A stretch of 45,926 bases of DNA from Pseudovibrio sp. JCM 19062 (GCA_001310715.1 BAXV01000029.1:1-45926), one strand, 5' to 3'. Counted from the first letter of the stretch, positions 1 through 9,927 are shown. The notes: generated from the sequence alone by a model not told the origin. Numbers and translations: made by a program.

Positions 1-1152
1 CTTGGAAGCTGGGCGAGCGAAGTGCTAGTGCTTTGATTATGCGGCACTTTCAGGACCATGGTGAGTGGCTGCAGAGCATCGCCATGAGCTGCTGGGGAAC
101 CGCAAATATGCGCACCGGCGGGGATGATATCGCGCAGGCACTGGCCCTGATTGGGGCCCGTCCGGTGTGGGAAGAGGCCTCTGGTCGTGTTACCGGATTC
201 GAAATTGTCCCACTTTCCGAACTCCAACGTCCTCGAGTTGACGTAACCCTCAGAATTTCCGGCTTTTTTTTCGCGATGCGTTTCCGCAACTCATACATCT
301 GTTCGATGCTGCGGTTGCTGCGATCTCAGAGTTGGATGAACCTGAAGATGCCAATCCATTGGCAGCTCGGTTCCGCTCGGAGCTTGGGGGATTACTGGCG
401 AAAGGTGTTGAAGAGGGGCAGGCCCGCAAGCGGGCGTCCACGCGGATTTTCGGAAGTAAGCCAGGGGCTTACGGTGCAGGTTTGCAGGCGCTGATTGACG
501 AGAAGCTGTGGGATAACCGTGCGGACTTTGCGGAGAGTTTTCTGGAATGGGGCGGCTATGCCTATGGCCGCTCACAAGAAGGGGAACAAGCCAAGGACGA
601 TCTGGTCACCCGGCTCACACATGCTGATGCAGTGGTTCACAATCAGGACAACAGAGAACACGATCTCCTTGATTCTGATGACTATTATCAGTTTGAGGGC
701 GGTTTGGCGGCGACTGTTGAAACGCTCAAAGGCGAAGCTCCTCACATTTACCACAACGACCATTCTCGCCCGGAACGCCCTGTTATTCGCACGCTTTCTG
801 AGGAAATCGGACGGGTTGTCAGGGGGAGAGCTGCCAATCCAAAATGGATCGCCGGTGTCATGCGCCACGGTATAAAGGTGCCTTTGAGATGGCGGCGACA
901 CTGGATTATCTTTTTGCATTTGGGGCGACAACCAATGCTGTCTCAAACCATCACTTCGATCAGTTATATGATGCATATCTTTATGATGATGAGGTGCGAG
1001 ACTTTGTTGCGGAGAAGAATTCCGCAGCGCTTTTGGAAATGACCGAGCGATTCTTAGAGGTCATTCAACGAGATATGTGGGTGCCGAAACGAAACAGCGC
1101 CTATGATGATTTGTTAGAGTTGCGACGCGCACTCATGGACCGAGGGGAATAA
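1..1152 (+). CDS. cobN: Cobaltochelatase subunit CobN, C-terminal part (5' end outside window)
   Basis: CobN is the large subunit of the ATP-dependent chelatase that inserts cobalt into hydrogenobyrinic acid a,c-diamide in the aerobic B12 pathway. The C-terminal third is recognised from conserved stretches such as GTANMRTGGDDIAQALALIG, DVTLRISGFF, GSKPGAYGAGL and, near the end, GAFEMAATLDYLFAF. The frame is broken twice. At the T8 run 264-271 the family's GFF-RDAF continuity needs 6 or 9 T. Near 871-875 the family's RHGYKGAFE motif returns if one t is restored (ggtata to ggttata). Both look like sequencing losses. The stop at 1150-1152 lies 1 bp before the cobO start, so cobN, cobO and cobQ form one operon. 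Identification is firm; the exact protein sequence at the breaks is not. Confidence 0.95.
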
Positions 1153-1153
1153 G

Positions 1154-1783
1154 ATGGTAACTAAAGCTGACATGAGTGAACAGGAACTGGACGCCCGCCA
1201 CGCAGAAAAGATGCGCAAGAAGAAGGCAGCCCGTGACAAGATTATGGCGACTAAAACCATTGAGAAGGGGTTGCTGATCGTCCACACCGGTAAGGGGAAA
1301 GGCAAGTCCACCGCCGGTTTCGGCATGATCTTCCGCAGCCTTGGTCATGGCCACAAAGTTGCTGTTGTGCAGTTCGTGAAAGGTCGTCTGGAAACCGGCG
1401 AACGCATGGCGCTGGACCGGTTCTCTGATCTGGTCACCATCAAGCGTATGGGTGAAGGCTTTACGTGGGAAACGCAGGACCGTCAGCGGGATATTAATGC
1501 TGCCCGCGCTGCATGGGATGCGGCCAAGGAGCTGATCAGCTCGCGTGAGCACAAGATGATTCTGCTGGATGAGCTGAACATCGTACTGCGTTACGAATAC
1601 ATTCCGCTTGAAGAGGTTGTTGCGTATCTGCGCGATGAAAAACCTGAGGATGTTCATGTGGTTATCACTGGCCGTAATGCGAAGGAAGAGTTGATCGAGA
1701 TTGCTGATCTTGTGACCGAGATGGGCCAGATCAAACATCCGTTCCGCTCCGGTGTGAAGCCTCAGGAAGGGGTTGAATTCTAG
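1154..1783 (+). CDS. cobO: Cob(I)yrinic acid a,c-diamide adenosyltransferase CobO
   Basis: CobO transfers the adenosyl group of ATP to reduced corrinoid, forming the Co-C bond of coenzyme B12. The frame is intact at 209 aa, the usual length. A P-loop, [14 protein letters not shown], lies near residue 50, the DELN motif of the family ([13 protein letters not shown]) near residue 137, and the conserved VVITGRNA near residue 170. The N-terminus is lysine/arginine-rich, as in other CobO proteins. It starts with ATG 1 bp after cobN and ends 3 bp before the GTG of cobQ, indicating cotranscription with both. Confidence 0.97.
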   Translation: MVTKADMSEQELDARHAEKMRKKKAARDKIMATKTIEKGLLIVHTGKGKGKSTAGFGMIFRSLGHGHKVAVVQFVKGRLETGERMALDRFSDLVTIKRMGEGFTWETQDRQRDINAARAAWDAAKELISSREHKMILLDELNIVLRYEYIPLEEVVAYLRDEKPEDVHVVITGRNAKEELIEIADLVTEMGQIKHPFRSGVKPQEGVEF

Positions 1784-1786
1784 ATC

Positions 1787-3263
1787 GTGCCTTCCTCACA
1801 AACGGGAATAAAAAAGCCTGCCCTGATGATACAGGCACCGGCTCCAATGTTGGCAAGAGTGTTCTTGTCGCCGGACTGGCCCGCGCCTTCACTAGGCGCG
1901 GCCTTTCTGTGCAGCCCTTCAAACCGCAGAACATGTCCAACAACGCTGCTGTCACCGCTGACGGCGGCGAGATCGGGCGTGCCCAAGCTTTGCAAGCGCG
2001 GGGTGCGAGGGTTGCAACAAGCGTGCATATGAATCCTGTCTTGCTGAAGCCGGAGAACGACAGCGGCTCGCAGGTTATTGTGCAGGGCAAGCGGTTTGGC
2101 ACGATGCGCGGGGCTGAGTTTGGTCGGCAGAAAAGCACGCTTATCCAATATGTTATGGAGAGTTTTGCGCAGGTTGAATCAAAGGCCGATCTGGTGCTGG
2201 TGGAAGGGGCAGGCTCGCCTGCGGAGATTAATCTGCGTGCTGGCGATATTGCAATATGGGCTTTGCGGATGCGGCGGATATTCCAGTGGTGCTGTGTGGG
2301 GACATCGATCGTGGCGGGGTTATTGCCTCTCTTGTTGGGACCCATGCGGTGCTGGAACCGGCTGAGGTGCAACGCATAAAATCGTTTTTGATCAATAAGT
2401 TCCGTGGCGAACCTTCGCTCTTTGATAAGGGTGTGACGGCGATTGAAGAGAAGACCGGCTGGCCGTGCAACGGGGTTGTGCCGTGGTTCCCCAAAGTGAA
2501 GGACCTGCCAGCTGAGGATGCTCTGGATCTTTCTGAGAGCACTCACCGAGGCAAGCTGAAGGTGGTCGTCCCGGTCATCAGCCGCATTGCGAATTTTGAT
2601 GATCTGGACCCGCTGCGCATGGAGGCTGATGTTTCGCTGGAGTTTGTGCTGCCGGGAGAGGTGCTACCTGCTGATGCCGATGTGGTTCTGTTGCCGGGTA
2701 CTAAGTCTACCATAGGAGATTTAGCATTCTTCCGCGCGCAAGGCTGGGACATTGACCTTTACGCGCATGTGCGCCGCGGTGGGCAGGTTCTGGGTATTTG
2801 TGGTGGTTACCAGATGCTTGGCAAGAGGATTGCTGATCCTGCTGGCATCGAGGGAGCGCCGGGCTCTGTTGAGGGGCTTGGATTGCTGGATGTTGAAACT
2901 GTTTTGACGCCTCATAAAGAAACTACTGAGAAGACCGGTCGACATATTCCAAGTGGGGAGAGTGTCACTGGCTATGAGATCCATGTGGGCCGGACAACAG
3001 GTGCGGATTGTGAGCGGCCCTTTGTTGATCTTGGTGATCATGTGGATGGGGCGATCTCGAAAGATGGCCTGATTTCTGGTTGTTACATGCATGGAATTTT
3101 CGGCTCCGATGCGTTCCGTGCAGCCTTTTTGAATGGGTTTGGGGCCGTTTCCCAGCTTGGTTATGAGCATCGGGTAGAGCAGGCTTTGGATGCTCTTGCT
3201 GATCATCTTGAGACACATCTTGATCTGGATGCGCTCTGGGGTATTGCGCAGTCGCGTGTCTAA
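1787..3263 (+). CDS. cobQ: Cobyric acid synthase CobQ (two frame breaks)
   Basis: CobQ amidates side chains b, d, e and g of adenosylcobyrinic a,c-diamide using glutamine and ATP. The start is GTG at 1787, 3 bp after cobO. The N-terminal synthetase domain shows [20 protein letters not shown] and [12 protein letters not shown]. The C-terminal class I glutamine amidotransferase domain has the nucleophile in [11 protein letters not shown] and the late histidine in [14 protein letters not shown]. Breaks occur near 1829 (caggcacc needs caggg, restoring [10 protein letters not shown]) and near 2253 (gcaatatgg needs gcaaatatgg, restoring GDIANMGFA). With two bases restored the gene has 493 codons, normal for CobQ. 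Its TAA overlaps the TAG of convergent cobD by 4 bp, leaving no room for a terminator between them. Confidence 0.95.
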
Positions 3264-4230
3264 AGGATCAGTGCTGCTGCGGCGATAGACAATGCCAGCA
3301 GGGCGCAGGAAATTGCGATGAGTTTCAGTGCGCTGTCAATGTCGTCTGCATTGGCTTCTTTGCGCCCGCTGGCTTTCATGAAAGGGTCTTCCACGCGGTA
3401 TTCTGCATATTGGCGTGGGCCTGCCAATGCCACACCCAATGCGCCCGCCATTGCAGCTTCTGGCCAGCCTGCGTTGGGGGAGCGGTGGTTTTTTGCTTCT
3501 TTGAGGATGGTTGCTGCGGCGGCTTTGTAGGGGCGTCGTGAAACCAGCGCTGCCAGCACAATGAGAAGGCCGGAGAGCCGCGAGGCGGGCAGGTTGATGA
3601 GATCATCAAGCGGGCGGAGGCCCAGCCGAAGTCTTGGTAGGTTTCGTTTTTGTGGCCAATCATACTGTCGGCTGTATTGACGGCCTTGTACATGAAGAGG
3701 CCAGGCAGACCGAGTACAGCAAACCAGAAGATGGGAGCAACGACCCCGTCTGAGAAGTTCTCAGAGCACGATTCAATTGCTGCTCTGCTGACGCCGGCCT
3801 CATCCAGATAGTCCGGGTTGCGACCGACAATCATGGAGACTTGCTTTCGTGCCTCAGTGAGCCCGGAGTTTCGCAGGGCATCGCGCACTCTTGCCACGTG
3901 CTGGTAGAGGCTTTTTTGCGCTATCAGCGTCATTCCAACCAGTGCGATCAATACATCAGCAAAGGGCAGGTAGCTGAGCACTGCCTGCAGGAAGACCCCT
4001 GCAAAGGCGGCACAGAGGATTAGCGCAACTAATGCGAAGACGCCGTTGGTTTTGCGCATGGAGCGCGGGTACTCAGGCTTGTTGTATGTGCGATCCATAT
4101 AGGAGATGAACTTGCCGAGCAGGGTGACAGGGTGGGGAAACCTTGACCAGAGCCAGTCAGGATCACCGATGACGGCATCAAGCAATATGGCGAGCAGGAC
4201 GATCCAGAGCGTATGTTCAAAGAGCAGCAT
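3260..4230 (-). CDS. cobD: Adenosylcobinamide-phosphate synthase CobD/CbiB (one frame break)
   Basis: This integral membrane enzyme attaches the aminopropanol (or its phosphate) arm to adenosylcobyric acid. Hydrophobic segments run through the N-terminal half, and the CbiB signatures GDPDWLWSRFPHPV (near residue 22), ESCSENFSDGVVAP and NTADSMIGHKNETY are present. The frame is lost near 3600-3606; restoring one g gives WASARLDDLINLPASRL and joins the downstream SRRPYKAAAATILKEAKNHRSP segment to a final length of about 323 aa. The start ATG overlaps the end of cobC by 14 bp, so cobC and cobD are probably translationally coupled. Confidence 0.94.
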
Positions 4231-5241
4231 GATTTTCTACCGTCCGTATTGCCTCTTTGAAGGCTTTGCCAAACCGTTGTCGGTCAGATTCTGCGGCGGG
4301 CAGGCCCAGCCGCATCCAGCTTTTGCTGTAATCGAACACCCGTGTCCAGATTCTCTTCGCGGCTAAGGCTTTGTGGAGAGGGTGGGCTAAAGGGTGCTCG
4401 ATCAGTATGTAAAGATCTGTCTGGCCGACAATTGAAATGCCTTGATCTTTCAGCAGTGTGCTAAAGAGGCCCATTTCGTTCTTCAAGGTGCTGCGCATTT
4501 CAGTTTGCCAGTTCAGGTCCGCTAGGGCGGCGCGGCCAACGTCCAGTGCGGGGCCTGATACTGCCCAGCTGCCAAACCGGCTCTGCAGGTTTTCTGTTAC
4601 CGCTTTCGGGCCAACTAAAAAAAACCGAGACGTAAACCTGCGAGGCCGAAGAACTTGCCGAAGCTGCGTAGTACCAGAATGGGCAGATCTCCGAGTTCCG
4701 GAATGATCGAGGCTTGCGGATTCAGGTCCATGAAGGCTTCATCGACAATCAGATAGCCGCCGCCTTGTTGCTTGCTGGCCGCAAGTGCCAGCAGTTCATC
4801 CTTTGAGAAAATGTGTGCATCAGGATTGTTGGGGTTCACTATCAACAGATGGTCTGTGGTGGCCGCATGTGCTTGCTTTGCGGAAATGCACCTAACTGAT
4901 GCGCCAGCATTCTTCCAGCTTTCCTCATGGGAGGAATAGGTTGGGCCGACGATGGATATGGAGCAGTTTGCACCCAGTAAATGGGGGAGAGCGGAGATGA
5001 TTGCCTGCGTGCCCGGCGCGGCTGCTATGGCGGACTGGTTGGCGAGGCTGTAGGCTTGCCGAGCTGCCGCAAGCAGCGCTTTCTCGGCGCGTTCGCCCGG
5101 CAGATCTGCCAGGCCACGGGCAGTAATATGTTCTGCTGCTGGGTAGGCAACGGGGTTGATGCCGGTGGAGAGGTCCAGCCAGTCGCTTTGCCTGCCACCA
5201 TATGTAGCAATGGCTTTGGAAAGATCACCACCATGTTGCAT
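4217..5241 (-). CDS. cobC: Threonine-phosphate decarboxylase-like CobC (one frame break)
   Basis: This PLP-dependent aminotransferase-fold enzyme is thought to supply (R)-1-amino-2-propanol O-phosphate for the nucleotide loop of B12. The N-terminus MQHGGDLSKAIATYGG and the motif STGINPVAYP are typical of CobC. VGPTYSSHEE, VNPNNPDAHIF and the probable PLP-lysine segment SFGKFFGLAGLRLG follow. The break is at the A8 run 4617-4624 on the + strand. Nine A (or six) restores LRLGF(F)LVGPKAV and joins the C-terminal TEMRSTLKNEMG segment, for about 341 aa. It lies upstream of cobD and overlaps it. A stable hairpin (5249-5284) covers its probable ribosome-binding site. Confidence 0.93.
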
Positions 5242-5248
5242 TGGTCAT

Positions 5249-5284
5249 ACCCCGCTAGAAAACTTATCCCTGTTTTAGCGGGGT
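5249..5284 (-). promoter_or_regulatory. Hairpin occluding the cobC ribosome-binding site
   Basis: A nine-base-pair stem (ACCCCGCTA / TAGCGGGGT, extendable through an AAAAC/GTTTT pairing with one bulge) ends 8 nt from the cobC start codon. On the - strand the GGGG of the proximal arm (5250-5253) is the only Shine-Dalgarno-like sequence at proper spacing, and it is buried in the stem. No U-tract follows, so it does not look like an intrinsic terminator for alkB. A role in translational control is inference. I see no B12 box that would make it a known cobalamin riboswitch. Confidence 0.5.
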
Positions 5285-5326
5285 GACCTTGCGAATGCTA
5301 TGAGTTGCGTTGGTATTCTGTGTGTT

Positions 5327-6494
5327 TCAACAGGTGTTGAGTGTAGATGTGCCAGCAGGTTCATAGCCATCAACACGGTTGATCTTATTGATGTCGCCAC
5401 CTGCCCATTCCATCACCTTGGGTCCATCGTTCTGAACCAGAGTGAAGGCACTGCGGCCAATGCAAAGCAGCCCGGATACCCGCTGGGAAGACGTGGCAGG
5501 TCAGGGAAGTTTCTTAAGGTTTGATAGGGGCGCAATGGATTGGCGTGATGGTCTGAATGGCGTTGCAGGTGAACGTGCTCAGGTTTGAGAAAATGTGGTT
5601 GGTGTTCCAGGAATGACGTGGCTGGCAGCGTTCATACTTGCCGTTTTCGTTCTTCTGGCGCAGCAATCCGTAGTGTTCAACATAGTTTGCTTGCGTAAGG
5701 CCGTACCAGGCCACAATGCTTTGAATGACGAGTAAAAGAAGAGCTGTCCAGCCGAAGAGAGCTGTACAGATTGAGAAAACGATCAGCGTGATGGCATAGC
5801 CTTGCAGGATATCATTTTTCAGGGAGAAGGTGCCTAGGCCTCTCTTTTGCAAACGTATCTTTTCGTTCTGCCAGCCTCTTACGAACGCACCGGGGATCTC
5901 GCGCCATGCGAAGGCGTAGACGCTTTCTCCCATGCGGGCGCTGGCCGGATCCTCTGGTGTTGCCACGTGGATGTGATGGCCGCGGTTATGCTCAATGCAG
6001 AAGTGGCCGTAGCCGACAACTGCGAGTGCATACTTGGCGAGCAGCTGGTCGGTCTTGTTAGTTTTGTGGCCTAATTCGTGGGCCAGCATAATGGTGCCAG
6101 AGCCGAACAGGCCCATGCCAAAGGCAAACAAAGCAACGAGCCAGAGGGGGAGGTCATAGGTGCCGACGAGCCAGACACCTGCAAACAGGTTGATCCACGC
6201 GTAGGGGACGAGCCAGCGCACGAGGCGGCTGTAATACGGGTCCTCCGACATTTGGGCCAGTACATCATCCGGTGGATTGTATGGGTCCTCGCCCAGGAGT
6301 GCATCAAGCCCGGGGATGATAATGAAGAAATAAAAGAGAGGAAGAAACAGGGTTGTCGTGACCTGCGTGTATGCGTAGAGCGCCACGGTGAATACTGTAA
6401 TGCTGCTGCCGAAATAGGCGATCAGCCAGTAATGCCGCTTTGCGTCTTTATAGGTCGTGAGATTGCCTGAACTGTCCTGCGTCTTAAAAACCAT
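5327..6494 (-). CDS. alkB: AlkB-type alkane 1-monooxygenase / membrane fatty-acid desaturase-like diiron protein (two frame breaks)
   Basis: Integral membrane non-haem diiron hydroxylases of this family oxidise alkanes to 1-alkanols in the inner membrane with rubredoxin as electron donor. Several hydrophobic helices are visible, plus all histidine boxes: HELGHK, EHNRGHHIHVATPEDPASAR, the family hallmark NYVEHYGL, and LQRHSDHHANP, the last only after frame repair. Restoring one base near 5571 (ttcacctg to ttccacctg) and one near 5416 (ccaaggtg to ccaagggtg) gives an uninterrupted 389-aa protein ending at the TGA at 5327-5329, the usual AlkB size. The C-terminal LPSGYPGCFALAAVPSLWFRTMDPRVMEW segment matches AlkB, so true alkane hydroxylase is favoured over other members of the superfamily. 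No rubredoxin gene is adjacent. Confidence 0.85.
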
Positions 6495-6515
6495 CGCTCA
6501 ATCCCAATCGTAAGT

Positions 6516-6531
6516 CTTACCTAACGGTAAG
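6516..6531. promoter_or_regulatory. Inverted repeat upstream of alkB, candidate repressor operator
   Basis: CTTACC-taac-GGTAAG is a perfect 6-bp inverted repeat with a 4-nt spacer, centred about 30 bp upstream of the alkB ATG. A further partial repeat (gttacc) follows. On the - strand a TTGACC (about 6547-6552) lies upstream and could be a -35 element, which would put the repeat across the -10 region. The geometry suits a TetR-family regulator, which often controls alkane genes, but no regulator gene lies in the window. Confidence 0.4.
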
Positions 6532-6597
6532 TTACCAGCTTTCTGGGTCAAGTAAAGCATAGTTGTTTTAGGGGCGCTCAGGGAAACCTACAGGTGC

Positions 6598-7440
6598 TTA
6601 TGGAACTGGTTCTTCGCGCGGTTCTGGTTTGAGGATGTCTTCCAGTGGGAGGGTTTTGGTCCATGTTTTGTAGCGCTTTTCCAACTCGCCGTAGTTTTCT
6701 TCGCAGCCGGTTTTGAGGTCAGGGAAGTTTGGGCCGCGTTCCCATACCCCCCGTTCAGTGCCCTTGTGCATCCAACCGTTTCCAGAGTGGAGAAAGAGTG
6801 TGGTGCTGAGATTGAGTGCCTTGAACAATTTACGGGTGACGGCACCGTGCTTTTTGAGCAGAATATCAAGCTTGATGGCTTTGATCTTCCAAGGGGTCAG
6901 TTTGATCGGGGAGGGTTTGCCAGCTTCAACAATGGGGATGATTTCGGGTAGTTCTAGTCGTTCGGCCGGGTAAAACTCTTTAAAGTTGCCTGCTGGAGAG
7001 GCGCGGTCTGGATTGGGCAATTTGGGGCGATACCAATTGACAGTACTCGGGCTCTTGGAGCTTTCGCTTTCAATCTCAATGATTTGCAAGGACAGGATAT
7101 TGCAGACAGGCTGGAAATCCAGATTGGAGCCTTTGGGGATGAGGATGGCGCGGCAGTCCGGCCCCGGCTTGTCGCACTGATAGGCATTTTCAGCGGCCTG
7201 TGAGATGACTTTGGCGTTTAGGCGGAGCTTTGCTTCAATGCCAATCTGAAAGCCGTCGGAGTGTCTTACCAGCAGAATATCCCAGTTGCCCCACTCAGGA
7301 TATGTGATCCACTCAGCGGGCAGCTTGCTGATGAAGTGCGCACACATCTCGCTTTCTGATGCAAACGTCGCTTTCTTACGCTTCTTCTTGCGGCGAGAAG
7401 GGGACTTGGGCTTGGCTGGAAGCTCGTTTATATCACCCAT
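6598..7440 (-). CDS. Orphan protein with PD-(D/E)XK nuclease-like motif
   Basis: The frame is intact at 280 aa. I cannot assign a family by name. The N-terminus is strongly basic (KPKSPSRRKKKRKK). Around residues 45-90 the segment PEWGNWDILLV, then FQIGIEAKL, then NAKVISQAAENAY has the order of a PD-(D/E)XK nuclease core: Asp of WDILL, Glu-x-Lys of EAK 15-17 residues later, then a helix with Gln and Tyr. The middle is proline-rich, and the C-terminal half (HGAVTRKLFKALN, WMHKGTERGVWERGP) resembles nothing I know. It shares strand with alkB but is separated from it by about 100 bp with its own apparent promoter region. It could be a remnant of a phage or defence cargo; that is inference from motif and solitary context. 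Confidence 0.6.
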   Translation of the reverse strand: MGDINELPAKPKSPSRRKKKRKKATFASESEMCAHFISKLPAEWITYPEWGNWDILLVRHSDGFQIGIEAKLRLNAKVISQAAENAYQCDKPGPDCRAILIPKGSNLDFQPVCNILSLQIIEIESESSKSPSTVNWYRPKLPNPDRASPAGNFKEFYPAERLELPEIIPIVEAGKPSPIKLTPWKIKAIKLDILLKKHGAVTRKLFKALNLSTTLFLHSGNGWMHKGTERGVWERGPNFPDLKTGCEENYGELEKRYKTWTKTLPLEDILKPEPREEPVP

Positions 7441-7672
7441 TTGATGCTTGCCCCTTGATGTGTTGGTTCACCTGAGCAGTCTAATGGTCAAAGATAGGCT
7501 GGAATACATCGGAGAAGCGGTACTGCACAGGTTCTGGCAGATGTGGTCATCGTTTTGGCTTTCTTCAAATAGTGCCTAGGAATTATCGCCATACACAATC
7601 GAAAGGTTGTCTGTGCCAATGAATGCCGGATGATTGCAGCATCGCTAACCGGTTGCGCCTTGGAAGATTTTC

Positions 7673-9658
7673 ATGACGAGCACTGAGAGTCAGCGCCTGG
7701 TCTACCGGCTGATATTGAAGGATTACGGGGGCTGGCTGTTGCTTTTGTCGTTCTCTTTCACTTCAATTTGCCGGGTGTAGATGGCGGCTTTATCGGGGTT
7801 GATATCTTCTTTGTCCTCTCCGGCTTCCTTATGACACAGATCGTGCTTGGGGGGCAGTTTGAGTGGTCTTTCCATGGGGTTGGAAAGTTTTATCGGAAGC
7901 GATTCTGGCGCATTGCGCCGGCCTATTATGTTGTGCTGACGGGCCTTGCGCTGCTGTTTCTCAGTTACCCATCTGAGTTTCTTCTTTACGACTTCCCGAT
8001 CTCCTTCCTCTATTCAGCGCTGTTTTCCTACAATATCTATGCACCGTCCTCCGGGGCGGGATACTTTGACATTGCCGCGATTGAAAAGCCGGTTCTGCAT
8101 TTGTGGTCGCTTGGGGTCGAGGTGCAGTTCTACCTGCTTTGGCCGTTGGTTTTGTACCTTGTTGCACAAAGACCAGTGCTCAATAAGGTATTGGTGATTG
8201 GCGCTCTGGCGCTGATATCATTCATCAGCGCTGTGGTCCTTTCTGGCCCTGATCCAGATGTTGCTTATTTCTCGATCCTCACGCGTTTCTGGCAGTTTTG
8301 CGTGGGTGGGTTTGTCGCGATTTTACTGCAGAAAAAGGACTTTACACCATCTGCGGCTAGTTCGAATCTGGTTTCGGCCCTTGGGATCGTCACGCTTGCT
8401 GTCTGCGCTTTTATTGCTCCGCAAGCGGGTTGGCCCGGTTTTGTAGCGCTCGTTCCGACATTAGCAACAGCCGTCCTGCTCTGGCAGGGTGTGGCGGGGA
8501 ATATGGTAACAGCGTACTCGCTTCAGCTGGCTCCCTTAAGGCACTGGGCCGGATCTCCTACAGTTTGTACCTTGTGCATTGGCCGGTTGTTGTTCTGATG
8601 CACATTATGGACCCGATGCAAGAAAGCTTGTTTGTGCGCATGCACATGGGTGTGGCGCTCTCGCTTTTGCTGGCGTGCCCGCTCTACTGGTTCGTTGAGA
8701 AGCCGTTCAGGGCTTGTGGGAGGCAGCCGGTCCCGGTTCATAAGAGGTGGTTCACAGCCATGACGGCGCTGACCGTGCTGTTTAGTCTTGTGGTGATCAA
8801 CAATAGTCAGCTTCTTCGTGTGTTTATTCCCGCCAATGTTTTAGCGATGACGTTGCAGTTGCAGCAGGATCATTCTTTTGAGGACGAGCACTGCAGCCAG
8901 CTGGATGGTCCACAACATGCATTCACCTGTGATGTCGGTTTTGAGAAGGCCGAGCCAACACTGTTTGTTTGGGGGGATTCTCATGCACGCGCGCTTGGTC
9001 TTGGGATGAGTGAAGTGTTTCATGCGGCAAAACTGAGAGCTGTTGTTTTTCAAGCGCCCTCGTGTGTTCCGTATTTTTACAGCTACAAAAACTCTGCAGG
9101 CAAGTGTGCTCATTTTAACCGGGAAACCTTAGGCCGTCAGCTTGCCAGATTTCCAGATGCAAAAACGGTTGTGATTGCTGCACGCTGGCACTCCTTGCTG
9201 AACCTGACGCCTAAGCGCGCGGGTGACGAGGCTAATGCATCCGGTTCGCTGTCCTCCAATCTTCCAGCTGAAGTTGTGAACTTGGAGGAGAGTCTTCAAT
9301 TTCTTGGGGGGCTCGGAAAGAAAGTTATCATTGCTACTCAGGTGCCGAAGCAGTCAATCAGCAAAGACTAAAGCCTTGCCGCATTTTATACCTCTATCGG
9401 GACCGGGAAATCTTTGAACCTGCCTGCAGGTTTAAAGCTATGGATGATCTGGAGGCGCAGTTTCAGTTAGACCAAGTGCTCCAAATGGTTGCTGATAAAT
9501 ATGATTTTGTTGAACTTGCCGATTTGAAGTCGGTGCTGTGTAAGGGGAGAGACTGCCAAATTGCAGATGCAGGTGGGTTCTACTACGTTGATAGTAACCA
9601 CCTGAGTGTAACGGGGGCTTCAAAGGTTGTCCGGGAGCTTTTTGTCGCTAATCCATAA
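7673..9658 (+). CDS. Acyltransferase-3 (OafA/YrhL-like) with C-terminal SGNH domain (three frame breaks)
   Basis: These inner-membrane proteins O-acetylate surface polysaccharides or lipids: about ten membrane helices carry acyl groups across, and a periplasmic SGNH hydrolase-like domain completes transfer. The start ATG at 7673 is chosen because restoring one g near 7706 gives the hallmark YRADIEGLRGLAVAFVVLFH. GGFIGVDIFFVLSGFL, the RFWRIAPAYY motif and EVQFYLLWP follow. Breaks near 8516 and 9363-9368 interrupt, respectively, the SLKALGRISYSLYLVHWPVV segment and the SGNH domain. That domain has FVWGDSHARAL (catalytic Ser) and DSNHLSVTGA (Asp/His). Total after repair is 663 codons, normal for the fused form. 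It stands alone, so its substrate is unknown. Confidence 0.9.
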
Positions 9659-9853
9659 GCGGGAAGATTGCGCGTCTGGCTGAGAAGCATTGAGGCCAAG
9701 GTGTATAGGCGCAAATACACAGAGGTATGACTATTAGAAAATCCAGACTGCAAAGCTGAGAAAGGCGAAGGCGGCCCTCGTCCAATACTCACCGCACCAG
9801 AGGTGCTGGAAAGTTGGATAACGCAAACAAATCAATTGGGAGAAGAAAGGTAG

Positions 9854-9927
9854 TGGAGGCCTCTGCCGGAATCGAACCGGCGTACACGGATTTGCAATCC
9901 GCTGCGTCACCACTCCGCCAAGAGGCC
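9854..9927 (-). tRNA. tRNA-Cys (GCA)
   Basis: Reading the - strand, GGCCTCT pairs with AGAGGCC to form a full 7-bp acceptor stem. The anticodon loop is CGGATTGCAAATCCG (anticodon GCA), the T arm contains GGTTCGATTCC, the discriminator base is U as expected for cysteine tRNA, and CCA is encoded at 9854-9856. A TTGACT at 9968-9973 (- strand) about 40 bp upstream is a plausible -35 box. Confidence 0.97.

Noticed and set aside
5440..5500. Sequence on the + strand resembling the 3' part of a cobalamin riboswitch (GAAGGC ... AGCCCGGATACCCGC) near B12 genes
   Set aside because: It lacks the B12 box and the 5' half, faces no downstream gene, and is fully explained as the frame-shifted C-terminal coding sequence of alkB on the other strand.
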